A stretch of 53,553 bases of DNA from Microcystis aeruginosa W13-11 (GTDB lineage: Bacteria; Cyanobacteriota; Cyanobacteriia; Cyanobacteriales; Microcystaceae), in the NCBI GenBank assembly GCA_009995705.1, contig JAADBR010000006.1, forward strand, positions 1-53,553. The letters are read 5' to 3'. Below the pieces are notes generated by a model that saw only the letters and a program-made list of their open reading frames with translations, did no database searches and was not told where the DNA came from. Both the position numbers and the translations under genes were made by a program. How positions within the stretch are numbered: position 1 is the first letter of the stretch; each line of letters opens with the position of its first letter. Below, one piece after another: positions 16,138 through 23,673 of this stretch.

Positions 16138-16551
16138 CTAGGAATTGGCAGGATTTTCGGGGGGGGGGAAATAACGATCTAAAATCTCAACCATGCGGGA
16201 TTGTCTTTCTTCCCTGTCAAATCGATTGTAAAAATCTGACTGAACCTCATAAAAATCCGACATCGATCGAGTTAATTGTCCTAGCAGTTGATAAAGTCCC
16301 CGTCTGTCTTTTTCCCATTCTTTTTTAAACTCAGCAAGACTATTAGTTAACGCTTCGATCGATTTCGCGTTAGGATTAGCGATCGCTCTAGTTTCTTTTA
16401 ATCCCTGATTGGTTTCCTGTAGTCCTAATTTAGTCTCCTGTAATCCTAATCTAATCTCCTGTAGTCCTGATTTAATCTCCCGTAGTTCTGTTAGGGTATT
16501 TTCAGCAAGAGATTCGAGTCTATCTAGTCTATTTTCTTCCGAGTTACTCAT
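16138..16551 (-). CDS. Coiled-coil protein with short heptad-based repeats
   Basis: 137 residues, unrecognised function. Residues ~25-52 are four near-copies of the seven-residue unit LQEIRLG/LQETKLG/LQETNQG/LKETRAI, encoded by near-identical 21-bp DNA repeats. The rest is predicted helical and ends in a proline-rich FPPPENPANS. There is no membrane segment. Similar small proteins are numerous in Microcystis and resemble the N-terminal coiled coils attached to some Uma2/DUF3782-like proteins. The 21-bp repeats make it prone to copy-number change. Confidence 0.6.
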   Translation of the reverse strand: MSNSEENRLDRLESLAENTLTELREIKSGLQEIRLGLQETKLGLQETNQGLKETRAIANPNAKSIEALTNSLAEFKKEWEKDRRGLYQLLGQLTRSMSDFYEVQSDFYNRFDREERQSRMVEILDRYFPPPENPANS

Positions 16552-16689
16552 ATTCAGTCATTAGTTACCACTTTCTTACTGTTTACTGATTCAGTAAGTA
16601 ATCCCAATTAATTGTTAGATAGTGGGACAGGCTTTTGGTTCTTTATATGTTATCTTTAATTGTAACCAGCTACCTATTTGATGATAGGT

Positions 16690-16751
16690 GGTGCGTTACG
16701 ACGGATTGTTAACTTTAAGTCAAAACAGGAATTTTTGCCGTCTAACGCACC
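16690..16751. repeat. Inverted-repeat element (GGTGCGTTA ends)
   Basis: GGTGCGTTACGACGG at 16690-16704 pairs with CCGTCTAACGCACC at 16738-16751. This is the widespread cyanobacterial GTAGGGTGCGTTA-type repeat, placed between the coiled-coil gene and cyanoP. Confidence 0.7.
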
Positions 16752-16786
16752 CTACATTTTACTGAAAATTTCCTATCCTCTGACAT

Positions 16787-17335
16787 TTAACTAACCGAGA
16801 AAGAATCAACGATAGTTTCAAAGAGTTCTTGAATTTGCGTCCAACGTTTTTGGGAAGTGGAAAGATTAAAAGAATAGAGTTTATGATTATTAACCGTGAC
16901 GCTGGCCAGATTATGACGTTCTTGGCCGTTGGCTAATTTAACTTGATATTCGAGGATATAATAATCTTGGCCGTCAATTTGATGGGATTCTGAGCGAATT
17001 AATTCTACTTCCTTATCGAGATTGGGGTTAAGACTGTTATTTTTCAGGAGACGATAGCCAACTTCCGAGGGAGTCCCTAAATCTGTTAAAGTTTTATTGT
17101 CGGGGACGGGATTGATAATAACGCTTAAATTTTCGCTCGTTTCGATCAGGTCATGAAAAACCACATCTACTCCCGCAACTTTTTTCACATCCACCTGCGT
17201 CCAACCCTTAGGATATAAAAATTGATAGCCTTGGCTGCCACTGGTATATCCTTGCAGTCCAGCGATGGGAGTTGCACAAGCGGTGAAGAGGAGGGTGGTA
17301 ATTAGGAGGAAAGTCGCCAAAAGAGATTTAATCAT
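16787..17335 (-). CDS. psbP: CyanoP (PsbP-family photosystem II lipoprotein)
   Basis: 182-residue thylakoid-lumen lipoprotein that associates with photosystem II early in assembly. The N-terminal signal ends in a lipobox LFTAC with the lipidated cysteine at residue 20. The mature PsbP fold shows GYTSGSQGYQFLYPKGWTQVDV, VVFHDLIETSENLSVII and the closing FNLSTSQKRWTQIQELFETIVDSF. The length and single-domain form fit CyanoP. It is divergently transcribed from the TPR gene at 17398, sharing a 60-bp intergenic region. Confidence 0.92.
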   Translation of the reverse strand: MIKSLLATFLLITTLLFTACATPIAGLQGYTSGSQGYQFLYPKGWTQVDVKKVAGVDVVFHDLIETSENLSVIINPVPDNKTLTDLGTPSEVGYRLLKNNSLNPNLDKEVELIRSESHQIDGQDYYILEYQVKLANGQERHNLASVTVNNHKLYSFNLSTSQKRWTQIQELFETIVDSFSVS

Positions 17336-17397
17336 GATATTTTGACCTGTAAGTAGGGCTGTTTAATTTTACCTTGAATTGTTTAGGTGAAGGGATT

Positions 17398-18180
17398 ATG
17401 AAAATTAAGAAAAAACTGACAATTATTATCGCTATAGCGACTTTTTTACTGACTATCTCTCCCCTAAGCGCTCAAACTACCGCTAACCCCGTGAAAGCTG
17501 TGGAATTTTATAATCGGGGGGTGGATCGTTTAACCGCAGGGGATTATTCAGGGGCGATCGCCGATTTTACTCAAGCTCTACAATTAGAACCGAAGGATGC
17601 CGATGCTTACTATAATCGCGGCTATGCGGAATTAGTTCTCGGCCAGTACGAGCGAGCGATCGCAGATTATACCCAGGCCTTGACAATCAACCCCAATTAT
17701 GTTAATGCTCTCGGTAATCGTTGTTATGTGCATTATCTGACGAAAAAATACGAGGCAGCCGTGGAAGATTGCACAAAAGCGATTGCTTTAAACGGAAATT
17801 TTGCTGATTTCTTTATTTATCGCGGTAATGCTAAGGATGACTTAGGTAAACACCTAGAAGCGATCGAGGATTACACAAAAGCTTTGAGTTTACAGGGAAC
17901 CAGAGGACAGGATCGCATTTTCTATAATCGCGCCTTGGCCTATAACCGAGCCGGACAGCAGGAAATGGCTTTAAGGGACTATGATGAGAGTCTGAAAATC
18001 AATGCTAATTTTGCCGAAGCTTACCACAATCGGGGTTTGACCTATTATAAATTGGGAAACAGGGAAAAAGCGATCGCTGATTTAGAGGCAGCAGCTCGTC
18101 TAGCGTTATCTCAGGGTAAACAGGGGACTGCAGCTAAGTCTCAATCAGCAGTGGCATTAATTCAGGGTCAAAAGCCCTAA
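17398..18180 (+). CDS. Secreted TPR-repeat protein
   Basis: 260 residues from ATG 17398, which has GAAGGGATT upstream and yields a clean signal peptide (MKIKKKLTIII...SPLSAQ, cleavage near residue 26). A longer reading from 17374 is less likely. About six TPR units follow, each with the pattern AxxxYxxG...A..D......P: for example DYSGAIADFTQALQLEPKDA and YERAIADYTQALTINPNYV. TPR arrays are protein-binding scaffolds, so this is probably a periplasmic or lumenal assembly factor. Its head-to-head position with cyanoP is suggestive but not proof of a photosystem role. Confidence 0.85.
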   Translation: MKIKKKLTIIIAIATFLLTISPLSAQTTANPVKAVEFYNRGVDRLTAGDYSGAIADFTQALQLEPKDADAYYNRGYAELVLGQYERAIADYTQALTINPNYVNALGNRCYVHYLTKKYEAAVEDCTKAIALNGNFADFFIYRGNAKDDLGKHLEAIEDYTKALSLQGTRGQDRIFYNRALAYNRAGQQEMALRDYDESLKINANFAEAYHNRGLTYYKLGNREKAIADLEAAARLALSQGKQGTAAKSQSAVALIQGQKP

Positions 18181-18189
18181 AATAGGGAG

Positions 18190-18240
18190 TAGTTGTGATT
18201 TTAGCACTAAAGAGGAGTGAAAGGGGCTAAATCGCAACTA
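18190..18240. terminator. Long imperfect stem-loop between convergent genes
   Basis: TAGTTGTGATTTTAGC (18190-18205) pairs with GCTAAATCGCAACTA (18226-18240) across a 20-nt loop. It sits between the 3' ends of the TPR gene and psb34, so it is a plausible shared terminator, though it lacks a clean T-run. Confidence 0.45.
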
Positions 18241-18254
18241 CGAGGGACTAAATT

Positions 18255-18434
18255 TTAACCAGCTTGAGATGCGTAAAAAGCGACGGCTAACAGTCCACCC
18301 ACAAGTGTAATCGCAGCAACACCCCAGAAAATATAATTACGTTGTTGCGATTTAGTCGGGGGGGTCGCTTGATAAACTTTCGGTTCGGCGGCGAAATTAT
18401 TTAAGCGTCCACCCTCTTCGTTTGTATAAGGCAT
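18255..18434 (-). CDS. psb34: Psb34, photosystem II assembly factor (Ssl1498-like)
   Basis: 59-residue single-span thylakoid protein from ATG 18434; a longer frame to 18545 adds a non-homologous leader. It begins MPYTNEEGGRLNNFAAEPKVY, a signature I recognise from Ssl1498/Psb34, followed by a transmembrane helix (FWGVAAITLVGGLLAVAFYA). Psb34 binds CP47-containing PSII intermediates and helps exchange high-light-inducible proteins during assembly. Confidence 0.88.
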   Translation of the reverse strand: MPYTNEEGGRLNNFAAEPKVYQATPPTKSQQRNYIFWGVAAITLVGGLLAVAFYASQAG

Positions 18435-18830
18435 AATCAAAACCTCAAATATGACAATTTTTCGGGAAAAAAATCCTCTTATTACCATCGTACAACATAT
18501 CAGCAACCGAGTCGGGTATGTTGGAAATTCCCACGGGGATACCAATTCTTGGTCTTGGGGTAACTGCCGGACTCTGCTATTTTTATTAGCGATCGTATTT
18601 CCAATGATTGAAACTGCGAAAACAAGTTAAAAAAGGCTAATCATACTAAATCCGTTTTTAATACTATGATTAACTCCCAAGTTATGGATTGTTTTTCCCT
18701 GCTCCCTGATCCAGCGTTCCCCACTCTCCTATACCTTTTAAACAGAATTTAGTATTAGGTGTTGGGATAGGGGGAGGTAGTTGCGTTAATATTAGTTACT
18801 GTATCTAATAACACTGGAAAAAAACTATAG

Positions 18831-19327
18831 ATGAATTCTCCCTATGCAGATGTCTCTCCTAGTAATTGGTTATCTATCACCCAAGGACTTGTGGAAAGAC
18901 ATCCCCTATCTACCGATGCAATTGTTGATGTTGTTTTAACATCTTGGCAATCAATTTTTAATTCTCAGTTAGGTACAAAAGGTTTTAGAATTGGTAGGGA
19001 TATCTTCCCTAAACCTCAAATTATGGGTTTTCTACTTCATGAGTTAATTCCTTTAGAACTAAAAGCAAAATATCCCGATACCTGATGACTTTTTTTCAAT
19101 TGAAGTCAAAACCGCCTCTGATCCTAGACATATATATGGCAATAGAAGCTATGCTCAAAATTCTAATAACAGCAAAAAAGGTAAGTCTGGATGCTATTAA
19201 ACTAATTCGTTTCGGTTGGATTGATTCTGAGGATTGGATTGGGCAAAAGGTAGCCACAGGTCAACAATCGCGTCTTTCCTCTGACGTAGAAAATTATAAA
19301 TTGCTCCAATTGTATCGAAAAATCTAG
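18831..19327 (+). pseudogene. Decayed type II restriction endonuclease (ScaI-like)
   Basis: Three homologous-looking pieces lie in different frames. 18831-19085 is an 84-residue N-terminal piece (MNSPYADVSPSNWLSI...VLTSWQSIFNSQLG...FPKPQIMGFLLHELIP). From 19084 another frame reads DDFFSIEVKTASDPRHIYGNRSYAQ, which holds the PD-(D/E)xK core (E-V-K). A third piece up to 19327 ends KLIRFGWIDSEDWIGQK...QLYRKI. The region between KYPD and DDFF is missing, and so is sequence before the C-terminal part, so the gene has internal deletions plus frameshifts. The pieces recall the ScaI restriction enzyme family from memory. The neighbouring methyltransferase is intact. Confidence 0.75.
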
Positions 19328-20373
19328 AATAATGATTCTTGAATATAAGTATTGCTTCTTTCTTTTTTAAATCTTTTAAATCTCTCTGCAGCTATCTCGC
19401 AATAGTCTTGTCGAATTTCAAAACCCACAAAAATTATTCCTAATCCTAAGGCCGCTAATCCCGTAGAACAAGAACCAGCAAAGGGATCAAGAATTATTTC
19501 TACGGGATTAGATGAAGCTTGTATAATTCTCTCGACAATTGCTAAAGGAAATTGTGCGGGATGTCCGGTTCTTTCCTTAGAACTGCGCTTTTCTCCTGTA
19601 GTGACTTTAGGAACTTCCCACACATCAGAAGGATTTTTGCCGAGGGGATTACAACGATATTTACCATTTTTCTTTTGATTGGGATACTTAACGTTAGGGT
19701 CACGAATATTATCTAAGTTAAAAGTATATTCTTGGCAATTTTTGAGATAAAAAAGCCATTTTTCATTGCGAGGACTAAGACGATTTTTTGTAGAAACACC
19801 GGACCCATATTTCCAGACAATTTCTTGTAAAAGATAAAAGGGAGACTTATCCCAAAGAAGATAGGGAATCGGAACACATAATCCCTTTTCTGGTACTTCT
19901 AAATAACCAACATTTAGCCAAAAAGCACCGTTATCTTGAGTAATCTGATAAATTTGCCCGAGCCAATTAGCACACCAATCAACATAGTCATTGATTGAAA
20001 GAACTCGTTCATATTCTTTGCCAATATTATAAGGTGGTGATGTAACAGTGAGGTCAATTTTTATGTCACTATGAGATAGTTTAGACAAAAAGTCTGTGGC
20101 ATCTCCTTGATAAAGAATAAAGCCGTTGTCCGAGTAAAAAGGTTGACCAAGATGACTAACCAGAATTTCTTTAAGAGAATTAAATTTGTTGGCTCTATCT
20201 TTTTCTAACTCTGGAGAAAATGGCTGTAGTAAGGAGGAAGGAGCAATCTGAGTTGATTGATGATCAACAATTCCCTCTGCTAGATAAGAGTTTTGTTCCT
20301 TGCTGGCAATTGGACGAGACTCATCTTCCCTAGACGATAGTTTTTTTTGTTTCCCCTGGGACTCTACAACCAT
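19324..20373 (-). CDS. DNA methyltransferase, SPPY-type (probable N4-cytosine)
   Basis: 349 residues. The catalytic motif TSPPYN is at residues 111-116 and precedes the SAM-binding DPFAGSCSTG at 296-305, the order of beta-type methylases. The SPPY form is typical of N4-cytosine enzymes. About 60 N-terminal residues are low-complexity and polar. It is tail-to-tail with the broken restriction gene, their stop codons overlapping within CTAG at 19324-19327. I infer the modification half of a former type II system, now an orphan. The recognition site (AGTACT if truly ScaI-like) is only a guess from the partner. Confidence 0.88.
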   Translation of the reverse strand: MVVESQGKQKKLSSREDESRPIASKEQNSYLAEGIVDHQSTQIAPSSLLQPFSPELEKDRANKFNSLKEILVSHLGQPFYSDNGFILYQGDATDFLSKLSHSDIKIDLTVTSPPYNIGKEYERVLSINDYVDWCANWLGQIYQITQDNGAFWLNVGYLEVPEKGLCVPIPYLLWDKSPFYLLQEIVWKYGSGVSTKNRLSPRNEKWLFYLKNCQEYTFNLDNIRDPNVKYPNQKKNGKYRCNPLGKNPSDVWEVPKVTTGEKRSSKERTGHPAQFPLAIVERIIQASSNPVEIILDPFAGSCSTGLAALGLGIIFVGFEIRQDYCEIAAERFKRFKKERSNTYIQESLF

Positions 20374-20610
20374 AATCTCAAAGGACAGGTAAGTATTTTG
20401 ATAGTTTTAATTATGCCCTTATTTTACCAAAATATCACTGGAGTTGTGCTTAATTTAATAACTTTTGTAATCATTCTCCTTCCCTTACCCTGGATGGGGG
20501 GGGGTAAAACCCCACCAAGAGTTAAAGATTGACTGATAAAGCAGCGAGTTTTCCTTGAAAAATCTCAACTGAGTAGATTGATAATTAGGAGATGCACCCG
20601 AAAATTATCC

Positions 20611-21621
20611 CTAAAATGGAGGTAAATAACCCATGGCATTTTTGACTCGATCAAGAGTTTGATTGGCCACCGCTTCTGCTTTGAGACGACCTTGTCGCAA
20701 AACCGTGGCTAAATAATCTTTATCCTCTCTAATTTCGGCGTATTTTTCCTGAATAGGTTGCAGAGATTCTATGGTGACTTCTGTTAACATCGGTTTAAAT
20801 TGTCCCCAACCTAACTCGGCACATTCTCCCGCGACCACCTCTTGACTTTTTCCCGATAAAATGCTATAGAGAGTTAATAAATTATGGCATTCAGGACGTT
20901 CTGGATCATCGAAAGTTAAACCCTTAACTAGATCGGTTTTACAGCGTTTAATTTTCTTGGCAATAACATCGGGACTATCGAGAATATTAATCCGACTCAT
21001 CTCGGAAGGATCGGATTTAGACATTTTATTCCGGCCATCGGTTAAACTCATCACCCGCGCTCCTTCCTTGCGGATCATCGGATCGGGAAGTTTTAAAATT
21101 GGTTGTTTCGGTTGCCCAAAAAGATGATTAATTCTAACAGCTATATCGCGGGTTAATTCTAAATGTTGTTTTTGATCTTCTCCCACGGGTACTTTATCGG
21201 CATCGTAGAGTAGGATATCAGCAGCCATCAGTACGGGATAATCGAGTAAACCTGTGCCAACATTTTCCCCCTGCTTAATCGCTTTTTCTTTAAATTGAAT
21301 CATATCAGTTAACCAATTTAAAGGGGTGATACAATTCAATAACCAAGTTAATTCCGTATGAGCTTTAACGTGGGATTGGACAAAGATCGTCCCATATTCT
21401 AAATCAATTCCGCAGGCTAAATATAGAGCGGCAATTGCTAAAGTATCCTCCGCAAGAGTGGCGGGATTATGGGGAACGGTGATCGCGTGTAAATCGACCA
21501 CACAAAAGAAATTATCATAGTCTTGTTGTCCCTCTACCCAATTGCGGATCGCACCGAGATAATTGCCTAAATGTAAATTGCCAGTTGGTTGCACACCAGA
21601 TAAGATTCTTTGTTTACCCAT
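20611..21621 (-). CDS. trpS: Tryptophanyl-tRNA synthetase
   Basis: 336-residue class I synthetase charging tRNA-Trp. The HIGH-equivalent is PTGNLHLGN (about residues 12-20) and the KMSKS loop is KMSKSDPS. Other family features are DLHAITV, the SHVKAHTELTWLLNC segment and MAADILLYDAD with PVGEDQKQHLELTRDIA. Standard bacterial length. Single gene, with no T-box visible. Confidence 0.97.
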   Translation of the reverse strand: MGKQRILSGVQPTGNLHLGNYLGAIRNWVEGQQDYDNFFCVVDLHAITVPHNPATLAEDTLAIAALYLACGIDLEYGTIFVQSHVKAHTELTWLLNCITPLNWLTDMIQFKEKAIKQGENVGTGLLDYPVLMAADILLYDADKVPVGEDQKQHLELTRDIAVRINHLFGQPKQPILKLPDPMIRKEGARVMSLTDGRNKMSKSDPSEMSRINILDSPDVIAKKIKRCKTDLVKGLTFDDPERPECHNLLTLYSILSGKSQEVVAGECAELGWGQFKPMLTEVTIESLQPIQEKYAEIREDKDYLATVLRQGRLKAEAVANQTLDRVKNAMGYLPPF

Positions 21622-21682
21622 AACTCATGCGATCGCTTTTTATCATGATTTTATTGTATCAGTTTTTGGTGCTAATTTCATC

Positions 21683-22996
21683 CTAAATCCAATTGGGAAA
21701 AATCATTCTCAGATAATAATCCCGCACTGATAGGGGAATGCCTAAATAAATTGGTAGCCAATGAATAAAAGCAAAAGTTATCAAAATTATCAGCGAGCGC
21801 GAGCCATTTTTATAAATAGGACTGGAACTTTCTAAACCATCGGCTAAGAGCCAAGCTAGAGCAATCCAAGTGAAGCTATAGGCAGCCATATAATGATAGA
21901 GAAAAGTACAGCGACTAATTTTTAACCAGGGCAGCAGATTAGCAATATAGTTACAGATAAGATAGGCGGAAATTACTCGCTCTTTTCGGTTAAATAATCG
22001 ACTAAAAACCACTAAAATTGCTCCTGTAGAAAACCACCACAAAAACGGATTTCCCATAGCATGAACATCATAAAGTTTATCACCTACTCTCTTAAAATAA
22101 TAAGCCACAGGTCGCCCCATTACTAACCAACTATACCAGGGAGAACAATAGGGATGGACATCAGATTGATTGCCCTTTATTCTCTGATGAAATAACCAAA
22201 TTTCTTGATGTACTTGCCAAAAATTATATTGATGGTTGACGAGAAGATGCGGTATCCACAGCAAACTATAGGTAACAAGAGGAAAGACAATTAAGGCGAT
22301 AAAAATTTTCTCTAATCTCAGGTTAGTTACCTTTGTCCAAAGATTATCCTTTGACTGCTCTTGATTAAATAATTTTATTAACCAAGCAATACCGATAAAA
22401 ATAAATATTCCCAGTAAAAATCCTAAGCCATTCCATTTAATATTTGCCGCTAAACCGAAAGAAACTCCCGATAATAATAGCCAATTGAGTTTCTGATTTT
22501 TCTGGAGTGCTAATAAAAAAAATAATTGTCCAGACAAACCGAATAAAATTAAGTAAATATTATTGAGAGCATAGCGGGATTCCACCAGAAATAATCCGTC
22601 TAAACTAGCGAGAAAAATTGTGATTAAAAATACAGTTTTTCTCTGGGTTAATTGATAAGCAATTGCGCCAATAATTAGGGGAATAAAAGAACCAGTCAAA
22701 GCATTTAACCAGCGATAACTAAAAGTTGAGCGCAGGGAACCCGTTAAATTATTAATGGTTTCAGGATCGGCAGGAAAATGGGAACCAATCCAGATACTAA
22801 TAGCAATTAAATATTGACTTAATGGTGGGTGAGACTGGAAAAATTCTTTACCGATTAGATATTCATTGCCGTATTTAGCATAATAAACTTCATCGAAAAC
22901 AAGAGTATTAAACTGACTGAGATTCCAGAATCTTATTCCTAGGGAAAATACAAATATTGCTAGGATAGATAGGTTAAATTTTACTTGAGAATTCAT
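21683..22996 (-). CDS. GT39-like membrane glycosyltransferase (PMT family)
   Basis: 437 residues with about ten transmembrane helices and the catalytic acidic pair in VFDEVYYAKYGNEYL in the first periplasmic loop, followed by FFQSHPPLSQYLI. This is the pattern of dolichyl-phosphate-mannose-protein mannosyltransferases and bacterial relatives (GT-C fold). The C-terminal PMT_4TMC-like section has SRCTFLYHYMAAYSF. It likely mannosylates an exported protein or glycan using polyprenyl-phosphate mannose. The Uma2 gene lies 13 bp upstream, so they may be cotranscribed. Confidence 0.85.
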   Translation of the reverse strand: MNSQVKFNLSILAIFVFSLGIRFWNLSQFNTLVFDEVYYAKYGNEYLIGKEFFQSHPPLSQYLIAISIWIGSHFPADPETINNLTGSLRSTFSYRWLNALTGSFIPLIIGAIAYQLTQRKTVFLITIFLASLDGLFLVESRYALNNIYLILFGLSGQLFFLLALQKNQKLNWLLLSGVSFGLAANIKWNGLGFLLGIFIFIGIAWLIKLFNQEQSKDNLWTKVTNLRLEKIFIALIVFPLVTYSLLWIPHLLVNHQYNFWQVHQEIWLFHQRIKGNQSDVHPYCSPWYSWLVMGRPVAYYFKRVGDKLYDVHAMGNPFLWWFSTGAILVVFSRLFNRKERVISAYLICNYIANLLPWLKISRCTFLYHYMAAYSFTWIALAWLLADGLESSSPIYKNGSRSLIILITFAFIHWLPIYLGIPLSVRDYYLRMIFPNWI

Positions 22997-23009
22997 GGAA
23001 AGATAATAG

Positions 23010-23639
23010 TTATGATAACTGGGAATTTTCTGTTAAACGCAAGCGAAATTCTTTGACAGCAAGACGGGGATTAGGGTGGTTGACGTATTCGGCTAATAAT
23101 TCTAAATTTAAATCTGGTAATAAAGCACTTTTAGGGATTAAAATATATTCGCCATTCTCTTGTAAAGAATAGATTTTTAACTGATTATCTTGCCAAAACC
23201 AAACCTCTTGAGTTCCCAATCTTTTATAAACTTCTAAAACTTTCAGGCTACCACTGGTTAAAATTATTTCTATCGCCAAATCAGGAAACTCTTTTTCTGT
23301 AAATAAACAAAAACATTTATCAGGTTCTTTTCCCGCTTCTTTTTCCTGTTTTCGCAAAGTGGTGGAACCTAATCCCCAGAAATCAATTTCAGCATATTCT
23401 AAATAAGCTTCCACTAATCTACCGATATCTTCTTTGCTAACTTCGTGACGACGACTAGGAGCCATAATTTCTACCATTCCATCTAAGTAAGTAATGCGAT
23501 AACTCGAACTATCTTCTAAATGTTTTAAGAGGGTTTCGTACTGTTGCCAATTAACCCCAGAAATTAACATTCTTTGTTCAGGATCATTAGCTTCTAACTC
23601 GAAACCTTCTAATCCTTGTAACCAAATCGTAGCCATCAT
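23010..23639 (-). CDS. Uma2-family PD-(D/E)xK nuclease-like protein
   Basis: 209 residues of the Uma2 (DUF820) family, an expanded cyanobacterial group with a restriction-endonuclease-like fold and unproven function. It has YRITYLDGMVEIMAPSRRHE, PDLAIEIILTSGSLKVLEVYKRLG (acidic and lysine core) and EVWFWQDNQLKIYSL. It belongs to the subgroup with an N-terminal YETLLKHLE segment. Upstream is the phosphorothioation-associated methyltransferase (35 bp). Three other Uma2 genes occur in the window. Confidence 0.85.
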   Translation of the reverse strand: MMATIWLQGLEGFELEANDPEQRMLISGVNWQQYETLLKHLEDSSSYRITYLDGMVEIMAPSRRHEVSKEDIGRLVEAYLEYAEIDFWGLGSTTLRKQEKEAGKEPDKCFCLFTEKEFPDLAIEIILTSGSLKVLEVYKRLGTQEVWFWQDNQLKIYSLQENGEYILIPKSALLPDLNLELLAEYVNHPNPRLAVKEFRLRLTENSQLS

Positions 23640-23673
23640 AAAATTAATTACCTCGTCTATTTTACTTAATTAC

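Noticed and set aside
19085..19327. Separate 80-residue gene after the restriction-like N-terminal piece
   Set aside because: Only its C-terminal half is homologous; the PD-(D/E)xK core is in another frame, so it is better explained as part of one pseudogene.
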